This document shows, one piece after another, positions 39,521-45,438 of a stretch of 45,438 nt of DNA. The DNA lies in the NCBI GenBank assembly GCA_016790045.1, contig JAEUPW010000048.1, positions 1-45,438 on the forward strand, read 5' to 3'. The notes beneath the pieces are model-generated. The model saw only the letters and a list, made by a program, of their open reading frames with translations. It ran no database searches and was not told the origin of the DNA. Source of the stretch: Candidatus Competibacteraceae bacterium (GTDB taxonomy: Bacteria; Pseudomonadota; Gammaproteobacteria; Competibacterales; Competibacteraceae). Made by a program: the position numbers and the translations under genes. Every line of letters starts with the position of its first letter. Within the stretch, counting starts at the first letter, position 1.

Positions 39521-39910
39521 ATGCGCAAGCTCATCACCTCAGGCTCACCATTTGAACCGCAAATCGGATTTTCGCGGGCGGTCCGCGTGGGTCCTTTTCT
39601 AGCTATAGCGGGCACCGCGCCGGTGGCGCCGGGCGGCGGAGTTGCCGCGCCCGGCGATATGTACGGTCAGACCAAACGATGTTTGGAGATCATCCGGCAA
39701 GCGGTTGCGGAGGCGGGTTTACCCTTGACCAGCGTCTTGAGAACGCGGGTGATGCTCACCGATATCTCGGGCTGGCAGGAAGCGGCTCGCGCCCACGGCG
39801 AGTTTTTCTCTGAAATACGCCCGGCCTGTACCTTTGTCGAAGTCAGCCGTTTTATCGATCCTGGCTGGCTGGTGGAAATTGAGGCCGATTGTGTTGCTGA
39901 CGAGAGCTAG
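39521..39910 (+). CDS. RidA family protein
   Basis: Trimeric RidA/YjgF-type protein; RidA itself hydrolyses reactive enamine/imine intermediates. The 129-residue product shows FSRAVRVGPFLAIAGTAP, the NxxxxL-like helix and RPACTFVEVSRFIDPGWLVEIEA with the substrate-binding arginine. It belongs to one of the less studied RidA branches, so the exact substrate is open. GAGG lies about 9 bases before the ATG. Confidence 0.88.
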   Translation: MRKLITSGSPFEPQIGFSRAVRVGPFLAIAGTAPVAPGGGVAAPGDMYGQTKRCLEIIRQAVAEAGLPLTSVLRTRVMLTDISGWQEAARAHGEFFSEIRPACTFVEVSRFIDPGWLVEIEADCVADES

Positions 39911-39964
39911 CTTGTTGTGGCCCACGATTTCCGCTGTCTGGTTTCGTTAAAGGTCGGTCATGAC

Positions 39965-40002
39965 GACTGGCGCCGCCGTCCGTGAAAATGCGCTAGCCAG
40001 TC
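39965..40002. repeat. Inverted repeat upstream of uvrA
   Basis: GACTGGC and GCCAGTC form perfect 7-base arms around a 24-base centre, ending 63 bases before the uvrA start. It may be a protein-binding site or hairpin. No LexA-type CTG-N10-CAG site was found here. Confidence 0.35.
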
Positions 40003-40065
40003 AACGCGAGCCTCCCATCAGGCGCTGTCATCGCGGCTTTCCGATCCAACCCTTCCAGGTTTCGC

Positions 40066-42891
40066 ATGGACACCATCAAGATCCGCGGCGCTCGCACCCA
40101 CAATCTGCAAAATATCGACCTCGACTTGCCGCGCGACCGGCTGATCGTCATCACCGGGCTGTCCGGTTCCGGCAAGTCTTCGCTGGCGTTTGACACGCTC
40201 TATGCGGAAGGTCAGCGCCGCTATGTCGAATCGCTCTCCCCCTACGCCCGGCAATTCCTGTCGCTGATGGAAAAGCCGGATGTCGATCACATCGAGGGCT
40301 TGTCGCCGGCGATCTCCATCGAGCAGAAATCGACTTCGCACAACCCGCGTTCCACGGTCGGCACGATCACCGAGATTTACGATTATCTGCGCCTGCTGTA
40401 TGCGCGGGCCGGGATTCCGCGTTGCCCGGATCACGGCATCGACCTGGATGCGCAAACCGTCGGCCAGATGGTGGATCAGGTGCTGGCGCTGCCGGAAGAC
40501 AGCCGGTTGATGCTGCTCGCTCCGGTGGTCAAGGAGCGCAAGGGCGAGCATGTCAAGCTGTTGCAGGAGTTGCAGGCCCAGGGCTTCGTGCGCGCCCGGA
40601 TTGACGGCGAAGTGGTGGAATTGGACAGCCCGCCATCGCTGGATTTGCGCCGCAAGCACACCATTGAAGTGGTGGTGGATCGCTTCAAAGTGCGCGGCGA
40701 TCTCGGCTTGCGCTTGGCCGAATCGTTCGAGACGGCGCTGAAGCTGGCCGGGGGCATCGTGCGCGTCGCGTTTTTGGATGCGCCGGAACAAGACGAGTTG
40801 CTGTTTTCCGCCGGCTTCGCCTGCCCGGTGTGCGGGTATAGCCTGAGCGAACTGGAGCCGCGCCTGTTTTCCTTCAACAATCCGGTCGGCGCGTGCCCGG
40901 AATGCGATGGCCTGGGCGTCAAGCAATTTTTCGACCCGGAACGGGTGGTCGCGCACCCGCATCTGAGCTTGGCGCGCGGCGCGGTGCGCGGCTGGGATCG
41001 GGAAAATTTTTATTATTTCCAGCTCATCAAGGCGCTGGCGCAGCATTTTCATTTCGAGGTGGATACGCCGTTTCAGGAGTTGCCGGAGCGCATCCGCAAG
41101 ATCATCCTGCACGGCAGCGGCGGCGAGGTGATCGACTTCGCTTATCAGAACGGTCGAGGCGAAACGTACCGTCGCCGCCATTCGTTCGAAGGCGTGATTC
41201 CCAACATGCAGCGCCGCTACCGGGAGACCGAGTCGAATCAGGTGCGCGACGAGCTGGCGAAATATCTCGGCAGCCAGCCCTGCGCGTCCTGCCAGGGCGC
41301 GCGCTTGACCCGCTCCGCCCGCCATGTGTTCGTGGCCGGGCGCAGCGTGCCGGAGATCGTGGCGTTGCCCATCGGCGCGGCCCGTGACTTTTTCGCGCAG
41401 TTGAGCCTGCCCGGCCGACGCGGCGAAATCGCGGTCAAGATCGTCAAGGAAATCGGCGAGCGGCTGAATTTTCTGGTCAATGTCGGCTTGAATTACCTGA
41501 CCTTGGAGCGCAGCGCCGACACCTTGTCCGGCGGCGAGGCGCAGCGGATTCGGCTGGCATCGCAAATCGGCGCGGGGCTGGTCGGGGTCATGTATGTGCT
41601 GGACGAGCCGTCCATCGGCCTACACCAGCGCGACAACGCGCGCCTGCTGGCCAGCCTGTTGCGGTTGCGCGATCTCGGCAACACCGTGATCGTGGTCGAG
41701 CACGACGAGGACGCCATCCGCACCGCCGATCAGGTGGTGGACATGGGTCCGGGCGCGGGTGTGCATGGCGGGCAGGTGGTGGCGCAGGGGACACCGGCGG
41801 AGATCATCGCCCATCCTGAATCATTGACTGGCGCGTATCTGGGCGGCCAGCGGCGGATCGCGGTGCCGGAAAAACGCACGCCGGTGAATCCCGATAAGCA
41901 ACTGCGGATTGTCGGGGCCAGCGGCAACAATTTGAAAAATCTGTCGGTCGACATTCCGTTGGGGCTTCTGACCTGCATTACCGGCGTCTCCGGTTCCGGC
42001 AAGTCCACGCTGATTAACGACACGCTGTACCGCTACGCCGCCCGCGATTTGAACAATGCCAACGAATCGCCCGCGCCATGCCGCGATTTGCTGGGGCTGG
42101 AGCAGTTGGATAAGGTGGTGAACATCGACCAAAGCCCCATCGGCCGCACCCCGCGCTCCAATCCGGCGACCTATACGGGATTGTTTACCCCGATTCGCGA
42201 ATTGTTCTCCGGTGTGCCGGAATCGCGCGCGCGCGGCTATCAACCAGGCCGGTTCAGTTTCAATGTGAAAGGCGGACGCTGTGAAGCCTGTCAGGGCGAT
42301 GGGGTGATTCAGGTGGCGATGCACTTTCTGCCGGATATTTATGTGCCGTGCGATGTGTGCAAAGGTCAGCGCTATAACCGCGAAACGCTGGATATTCGCT
42401 ACAAAGGCCGCAATATCCATGAAGTGCTGGAAATGACGGTCGAGGATGCGCTGGCTTTTTATCAGGCGGTGCCGGTGGTGGCGCGCAAGCTGCAAACGCT
42501 GGATGCGGTGGGTTTGAGTTATATCAAGCTCGGCCAGAATGCCACCACTTTATCGGGTGGCGAGGCGCAGCGGGTGAAATTGGCGCGGGAGTTGTCGAAA
42601 CGCGACACCGGCCAGACGCTGTATATTCTGGATGAACCGACCACTGGTCTGCATTTCCACGATATTGAGCAATTGTTAAAAGTGCTGCATGAATTGCGGG
42701 ATCGCGGCAATACGATTGTGGTGATCGAGCACAATCTGGATGTGATTAAAACCGCCGATTGGATTGTCGACCTGGGACCGGAGGGTGGGGGCGGGGGCGG
42801 GAAAGTTGTCGCGGTGGGAACGCCGGAAGACATCGCCCGTCATTCAGAAAGCCATACCGGGCGGTTTTTAGCACCGGTGTTGAGGCGATAG
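40066..42891 (+). CDS. uvrA: Excinuclease ABC subunit A
   Basis: Damage-recognition ATPase of nucleotide excision repair. The product is 941 residues: first Walker [10 protein letters not shown] (31-39), first zinc module CPVC...CPEC, ABC signature [12 protein letters not shown], second Walker [10 protein letters not shown], second zinc module CEAC...CDVC and the second [12 protein letters not shown]. The C-terminal [12 protein letters not shown] is glycine-expanded and encoded by a G-rich tract. The last few hundred bases use more A/T-ending codons than the first part. The cassette array begins right after it. Confidence 0.98.
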   Translation: MDTIKIRGARTHNLQNIDLDLPRDRLIVITGLSGSGKSSLAFDTLYAEGQRRYVESLSPYARQFLSLMEKPDVDHIEGLSPAISIEQKSTSHNPRSTVGTITEIYDYLRLLYARAGIPRCPDHGIDLDAQTVGQMVDQVLALPEDSRLMLLAPVVKERKGEHVKLLQELQAQGFVRARIDGEVVELDSPPSLDLRRKHTIEVVVDRFKVRGDLGLRLAESFETALKLAGGIVRVAFLDAPEQDELLFSAGFACPVCGYSLSELEPRLFSFNNPVGACPECDGLGVKQFFDPERVVAHPHLSLARGAVRGWDRENFYYFQLIKALAQHFHFEVDTPFQELPERIRKIILHGSGGEVIDFAYQNGRGETYRRRHSFEGVIPNMQRRYRETESNQVRDELAKYLGSQPCASCQGARLTRSARHVFVAGRSVPEIVALPIGAARDFFAQLSLPGRRGEIAVKIVKEIGERLNFLVNVGLNYLTLERSADTLSGGEAQRIRLASQIGAGLVGVMYVLDEPSIGLHQRDNARLLASLLRLRDLGNTVIVVEHDEDAIRTADQVVDMGPGAGVHGGQVVAQGTPAEIIAHPESLTGAYLGGQRRIAVPEKRTPVNPDKQLRIVGASGNNLKNLSVDIPLGLLTCITGVSGSGKSTLINDTLYRYAARDLNNANESPAPCRDLLGLEQLDKVVNIDQSPIGRTPRSNPATYTGLFTPIRELFSGVPESRARGYQPGRFSFNVKGGRCEACQGDGVIQVAMHFLPDIYVPCDVCKGQRYNRETLDIRYKGRNIHEVLEMTVEDALAFYQAVPVVARKLQTLDAVGLSYIKLGQNATTLSGGEAQRVKLARELSKRDTGQTLYILDEPTTGLHFHDIEQLLKVLHELRDRGNTIVVIEHNLDVIKTADWIVDLGPEGGGGGGKVVAVGTPEDIARHSESHTGRFLAPVLRR
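42783..42801 (+). other. Potential G-quadruplex tract inside uvrA
   Basis: GGGTGGGGGCGGGGGCGGG has four G runs with single-base loops on the coding strand and encodes the glycine run near the UvrA C-terminus. A quadruplex is possible from sequence alone; no effect is shown. Confidence 0.5.
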
Positions 42892-42922
42892 ACGCCTTGT
42901 GAGCACAGATCTAAAATAACTC

Positions 42923-43017
42923 GCGCGATGCCAAGCACCGCAAAAGCGGCTGATTAAGCCGATATCGGCCGTCAAAGCGTTTGGTTTTCCCGTCCTTGCG
43001 GCTTATCCGCCGCCCCG
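42923..43017 (+). repeat. E0, degenerate first copy of the geneless cassette
   Basis: Matches the right two thirds of E1-E3 with many differences, including the shared core ATCGGCCGTCAAAGC and GCGGCTTATCCGCCGCCCC. The left hairpin and R'' box are missing, replaced by sequence that follows uvrA. It ends in a canonical G before TTAGAG, unlike the A of E1 and E2. It marks the left edge of the array. Confidence 0.75.
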
Positions 43018-43038
43018 TTAGAGCCACACAGAAGCTTT

Positions 43039-43896
43039 ATGGCTACGATAAAAACCGTGGGTGAATTAACGCTTGAGAGAATGAACAAGTGTTCAGATGC
43101 TCTGGCTAAAAAGTACCTGCTATCTGTCAGAGCTATTTATGGTGCAACAGAGAATGGAAAGCCAGACCACATAGGCTCTTGTGTCTTATTGGAGTACCAC
43201 GGGGAAAAAATTATTGTAACTGCTGCACATATAATAGATAACAACAATTTCACGTCTTTATACATCACCGGAGAAAGCAAGCTTGTACAAATCGTTGGAA
43301 GCTGTCTCATTACTGCCGCGCAAAATAATGATAGGGATAAAGACAAGTTTGATTTTTCAGTTCTGCCAATATCCGATGAGCTTGCCTCAAATTTAGGCGA
43401 TGTCTTTTTCATCCCAGAGAGCAACTGGGGGCTTCATGAATTACCCGCAAAAGATCGCTGCTGCCTCGCTCTTGGGTTCCCGAATTCAAGAAATAAAAAA
43501 ATTGATGCGGCAAGAAATACTGTCAAATTGGAACCATTTGTTTACACATCAACACTCAAGAGTGATCCGAAGATATTTGAAGAAATCAAATTCAGCATGG
43601 CAGAGCACTATCTACTTGATTTTTGTAGCAGGCACTCAAAGGATTTCAATAACAAAATTACCAATTCCATTTGCCCAAAGGGTGTCAGTGGTGGTGGATT
43701 ATTTCTTATAGAAGATATGGCAAATCCTGAGAGTTATCGCCCCGAAGCAGAATGTAGCGGAAAATTCCTAGGCATTCTTATTGAGCAAAGAAAAAATAAA
43801 AAGGTGTTGGTATTTACAAAAATATCAACAATAGAAAAAGCTCTAACATTACGCTCAAGCCGGCCCGCTTCCGCTACGCTCCAGCGGTCGGCTTAG
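43039..43896 (+). CDS. Cassette gene 1: trypsin-like serine protease
   Basis: Predicted protease of 285 residues with a trypsin-type triad: His64 in IVTAAHII, Asp105 in DKFDFSVLPI and Ser217 in PKGVSGGGLF. GFPNSRNKK and the preceding GSCVLLEYHGEKIIV also fit the fold. No signal peptide is visible, so it is probably cytoplasmic. The DNA is A/T-rich. It begins 22 bases into its cassette. The reading frame runs through its own attC: about the last 16 residues, after STIEKAL, are encoded by the recombination site and end at a TAG in the L' arm. Substrate unknown; a defence or regulatory role is only speculation. Confidence 0.75.
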   Translation: MATIKTVGELTLERMNKCSDALAKKYLLSVRAIYGATENGKPDHIGSCVLLEYHGEKIIVTAAHIIDNNNFTSLYITGESKLVQIVGSCLITAAQNNDRDKDKFDFSVLPISDELASNLGDVFFIPESNWGLHELPAKDRCCLALGFPNSRNKKIDAARNTVKLEPFVYTSTLKSDPKIFEEIKFSMAEHYLLDFCSRHSKDFNNKITNSICPKGVSGGGLFLIEDMANPESYRPEAECSGKFLGILIEQRKNKKVLVFTKISTIEKALTLRSSRPASATLQRSA

Positions 43897-43909
43897 CTTT
43901 ACGTTGTCG
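43841..43909 (+). other. attC site of gene cassette 1
   Basis: R'' CTCTAAC (43841-43847), L'' containing CTCAAGCCGG, L' CGGCTTAGC, and in-place R' GTTGTCG (43903-43909). The L'' arm has the extra C in CAAGCC against GGCTTA, the extrahelical base expected in attC. The last six bases of R' belong to the next cassette. Confidence 0.88.
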
Positions 43910-44055
43910 CGGACGCTTCGCGCCCGCGACAATGGGGCGGCGGATACGATCCGCTGCTTGCGCGGCGCGAAGCACCGCACAACCACGCGGATCAAGCCGA
44001 CATCGGCCGTCAAAGCCTGCGGCTTTTCCGCCCTCGCGGCTTATCCGCCGCCCCA
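43904..44055 (+). repeat. E1, geneless cassette (152 bp)
   Basis: Consists of a hairpin (TTGTCGCGG / CCGCGACAA arms) and a long attC from R'' CGACAAT (43927-43933) to the terminal A. Outer arms AATGGGGCGGCGGAT (43931-43945) and ATCCGCCGCCCCATT (44043-44057) are a perfect 15-base inverted repeat; inner arms include GATCCGC/GCGGATC and an L''/L'-like GGATCAAGCC/GGCTTATCC with the extra C. No open frame of its own is convincing. It differs from E2 at two positions (43935, 43974). Confidence 0.85.
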
Positions 44056-44083
44056 TTAGGCTTTGCCAGAAGAGTTCGTCGAT

Positions 44084-44440
44084 ATGCTTACAAAGACCAT
44101 AATTACAGCATCGGCATTGGCCATCTCTTCTTTATTTTCATCAGCATATGCTCAAACCTATACGGGAAAGATTGTCTCAGGTGGGGGTATCGATGATATG
44201 CAGCTTTCCTTTAAGACCCATCAACGAAAAACCTACTCTGCATATTGCAATACAAAATGCGGCGACTGGTTCGTCGGTGACGATGATGGAATTTTTAACT
44301 TGAAAAAAGAGATAATTGGAAGACACATAAAAATTACAATAAAGATGGAGAGAAATAGTGGGAGAGTCGCCGGCCCCTCAGATGAGGAGGAGTTCTATTT
44401 CATCAAAAGAATTGAATTTTTGCCAAGAAAAGCCAGATAA
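44084..44440 (+). CDS. Cassette gene 2: small exported protein of unknown function
   Basis: The 118-residue product starts with a clear signal peptide (MLTKTIITASALAISSLF, cleavage after AYA near residue 23), so the mature part of about 95 residues is periplasmic or secreted. It holds two cysteines (YCNTKCGDW) that could form a disulfide, and many charged residues. The ATG at 44084 was preferred to a TTG at 44063 because it begins the signal peptide directly; AGAAGAG lies upstream. The frame stops six bases before its attC. I do not recognise a family. Confidence 0.7.
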   Translation: MLTKTIITASALAISSLFSSAYAQTYTGKIVSGGGIDDMQLSFKTHQRKTYSAYCNTKCGDWFVGDDDGIFNLKKEIIGRHIKITIKMERNSGRVAGPSDEEEFYFIKRIEFLPRKAR

Positions 44441-44446
44441 CGCAAA

Positions 44447-44559
44447 GCCTAACAATTCGTTCAAGCCGACGCTGCTTCGTGGCTTGCACTGCGCTTTTAC
44501 GCTACGCTAGCGCAGGTGCCGCGCCACTTTCGCCGCGCGGCTTAACTCAGGCGTTGTCG
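44447..44559 (+). other. attC site of gene cassette 2
   Basis: R'' GCCTAAC (44447-44453), L'' AATTCGTTCAAGCCGAC, a long imperfect stem with GCGCTTTTACGCTACGC, L' CGGCTTAACTCAGGC and in-place R' GTTGTCG (44553-44559). The L''/L' text is close to the classic 59-base-element consensus. Confidence 0.93.
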
Positions 44560-44705
44560 CGGACGCTTCGCGCCCGCGACAATGAGGCGGCGGATACGAT
44601 CCGCTGCTTGCGCGGCGCGAAGCGCCGCACAACCACGCGGATCAAGCCGACATCGGCCGTCAAAGCCTGCGGCTTTTCCGCCCTCGCGGCTTATCCGCCG
44701 CCCCA
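44554..44705 (+). repeat. E2, geneless cassette (152 bp)
   Basis: Same length and order as E1, with two substitutions. One falls in the left outer arm (AATGAGGCGGCGGAT) and breaks one pair. The other restores the inner hairpin GCGGCGC-GAA-GCGCCGC. R'' CGACAAT is at 44577-44583 and the last base is A. It sits directly after attC of gene cassette 2, at the same base as E1 after attC 1. Confidence 0.85.
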
Positions 44706-44716
44706 TTAGGCAACAG

Positions 44717-45187
44717 ATGACACTCTTGCGCTACTTTGAAACAGATGATGGCTCTCTTCCTGAAATTGAGATTAGCTTCACTGCTCCAGAAGCTATTGTT
44801 TCCGCGCTTAGAATTTTGTTCCAGCTTGGCGCAAGAGACGTAACAAGCAGTGGTTCAAGGCTTTGGTTGAGAGCGGATGATAAAGAGGTGCCAGTTACGG
44901 GCCCTAACGATGCGCTGCTTGTCGCAAATGGTAAAGCCGACTCATATCATTTCGTAGTAGATAGCATCAATAAGCAAGGTGCCGCCATCCCGGCGCTCGG
45001 AGTTTTTGTGGATCCAGACGCACTAGTCTTGGATTACCGCATGGGACCTGAATGGGGAGCATCTCAAATCGAAGCTTTACTCTCTTTACTGAAAGACTTT
45101 AAAGATTTGGGTGGTAGCGTGAATGTACTACGGTGGTGGGGTGAATCCGGACAGATTGAACTTGAGAGTGAGTTATCTGTTGCCTAA
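44717..45187 (+). CDS. Cassette gene 3: protein of unknown function
   Basis: The 156-residue product is acidic, has no signal peptide or membrane segment and looks like a compact alpha/beta protein (MTLLRYFETDDGSLPEIEIS at the start, YRMGPEWGASQIEALLSLL near residue 112). I do not recognise the family. The ATG at 44717 lies 11 bases into the cassette; the frame is open upstream, but there it would translate the geneless repeat, so a longer start is unlikely. The TAA stop is part of the R'' box GCCTAAC, as in many integron cassettes. A/T-rich relative to the host genes. Confidence 0.75.
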   Translation: MTLLRYFETDDGSLPEIEISFTAPEAIVSALRILFQLGARDVTSSGSRLWLRADDKEVPVTGPNDALLVANGKADSYHFVVDSINKQGAAIPALGVFVDPDALVLDYRMGPEWGASQIEALLSLLKDFKDLGGSVNVLRWWGESGQIELESELSVA

Positions 45188-45293
45188 CCATTCGTTCAAG
45201 CCGACGCCGATTCGTGGCTTGTTCGCCCGCTTTACGCTACGCTAGCGGGCGTCCCGCGCCACTGCTCGGCGCGGCTTAACTCAGGCGTTGTCG
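45182..45293 (+). other. attC site of gene cassette 3
   Basis: R'' GCCTAAC (45182-45188), L'' CATTCGTTCAAGCCGACG, variable stem with CCCGCTTTACGCTACGC, L' CGGCTTAACTCAGGC and in-place R' GTTGTCG (45287-45293). Very similar to the attC of gene cassette 2, although the genes are unrelated. Confidence 0.93.
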
Positions 45294-45438
45294 CGGGCGC
45301 TTTGCGCCCGCGACAATGGGGCGGCGGATACGATCCGCTGCTTGCGCGGCGCAAAGCGCCGCACAACCACGCGGATCAAGCCGACATCGGCCGTCAAAGC
45401 CTGCGGCTTTTCCGCCCTCGCGGCTTATCCGCCGCCCC
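45288..45438 (+). repeat. E3, geneless cassette, cut by the window edge
   Basis: Same as E1 with four substitutions. The left hairpin is perfect here (GTCGCGGGCGC-TTT-GCGCCCGCGAC) because the mismatched A of E1/E2 is G. R'' CGACAAT is at 45311-45317. The window stops one base before the expected terminal A, so the next cassette is not seen. Confidence 0.85.

Larger units (their letters stand above)
42923..45438 (+). mobile_element. Integron cassette array without integrase in the window (CALIN-type)
   Basis: All cassette genes point forward and each ends in an attC site. Boundaries follow from the G|TT crossover rule: gene cassette 1 is 43018-43903, geneless cassette E1 43904-44055, gene cassette 2 44056-44553, E2 44554-44705, gene cassette 3 44706-45287, E3 45288 to the window edge. 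In each cassette the R'' box is the exact reverse complement of the R' box formed on circularisation: CTCTAAC/GTTAGAG, GCCTAAC/GTTAGGC (twice), CGACAAT/ATTGTCG (geneless). No intI gene or attI is seen upstream, where uvrA stands; it could lie elsewhere. The cassette genes are A/T-rich against a GC-rich host. Confidence 0.88.

Noticed and set aside
39911..40065. LexA/SOS box upstream of uvrA
   Set aside because: No CTG-N10-CAG type site is visible; only the GACTGGC/GCCAGTC inverted repeat was found.
43904..44055. Repeat unit as an insertion sequence or MITE
   Set aside because: No transposase and no target-site duplication is visible, and all copies join attC sites at the exact crossover base. 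The 15-base inverted repeat alone would allow a MITE, so this is kept as the main alternative.
44582..44716. Longer N-terminus for cassette gene 3
   Set aside because: This part lies in the geneless repeat E2, which also occurs next to other genes; the residues are Arg-rich and unlike the rest of the protein.
42923..45438. Repeat series as a CRISPR array
   Set aside because: Repeats are 152 bp and spaced by gene-sized segments, with attC features; nothing fits 25-40 bp repeats with short spacers.

Overview
The window is a GC-rich chromosomal segment from a gammaproteobacterium. The gene orders leuS-lptE-holA, nadD-rsfS-rlmH, miaB-phoH-ybeY-corC-lnt and tldD/pmbA are typical of that class. 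A class III polyhydroxyalkanoate (PHA) synthase pair (phaE-phaC) points towards the Chromatiales/Competibacteraceae-like PHA accumulators. That placement is inference; no rRNA gene is present to fix it.

Layout. Positions 1-16525 form a long forward run: leuS (5' end cut off by the window), lptE, holA, proA, nadD, rsfS, rlmH, maf, rng, yhdP, a nitrilase-family amidase, tldD and pmbA. Many neighbours overlap or nearly touch. A divergent tusA/bepA pair follows. Positions 18500-22900 hold the PHA module: phaE-phaC forward, facing phaA-phaB-phaR on the reverse strand. Then come a phytase-like lipoprotein with an AI-2E family permease (reverse), an EAL-HDOD signalling protein, a CDP-alcohol phosphatidyltransferase, a YbeL-type zinc-ribbon protein, a lytic transglycosylase lipoprotein, and the reverse cluster lnt, corC, ybeY, phoH, miaB. 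After sohB comes an A/T-rich acyltransferase-3 gene that looks acquired, then ssb, an MFS transporter, a P-loop kinase, a RidA protein and uvrA.

The most unusual part starts directly after uvrA (about 42.9 kb to the right edge). It is an integron-type cassette array with no integrase gene in the window. Three A/T-rich cassette genes are present: a trypsin-like serine protease, a small exported protein and a protein of unknown function. Each ends in a recognisable attC site. Between the gene cassettes lies a nearly identical 152-bp geneless cassette, so the order is E0-gene1-E1-gene2-E2-gene3-E3. The boundaries can be set to the base, because the R'' box of every cassette is the exact reverse complement of the R' box it would have when circular. 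In the geneless cassette this holds only because the normally invariant G|TT core is A|TT, with a matching AAT in its R'' box.

How the genes work together. The left half serves translation, the replication clamp loader, envelope biogenesis (LptE, YhdP, BepA, Lnt, lytic transglycosylase) and proline/NAD synthesis. The PHA module covers the whole route from acetyl-CoA to polymer with its regulator. The right edge is a site of gene acquisition next to the conserved ssb/uvrA neighbourhood.
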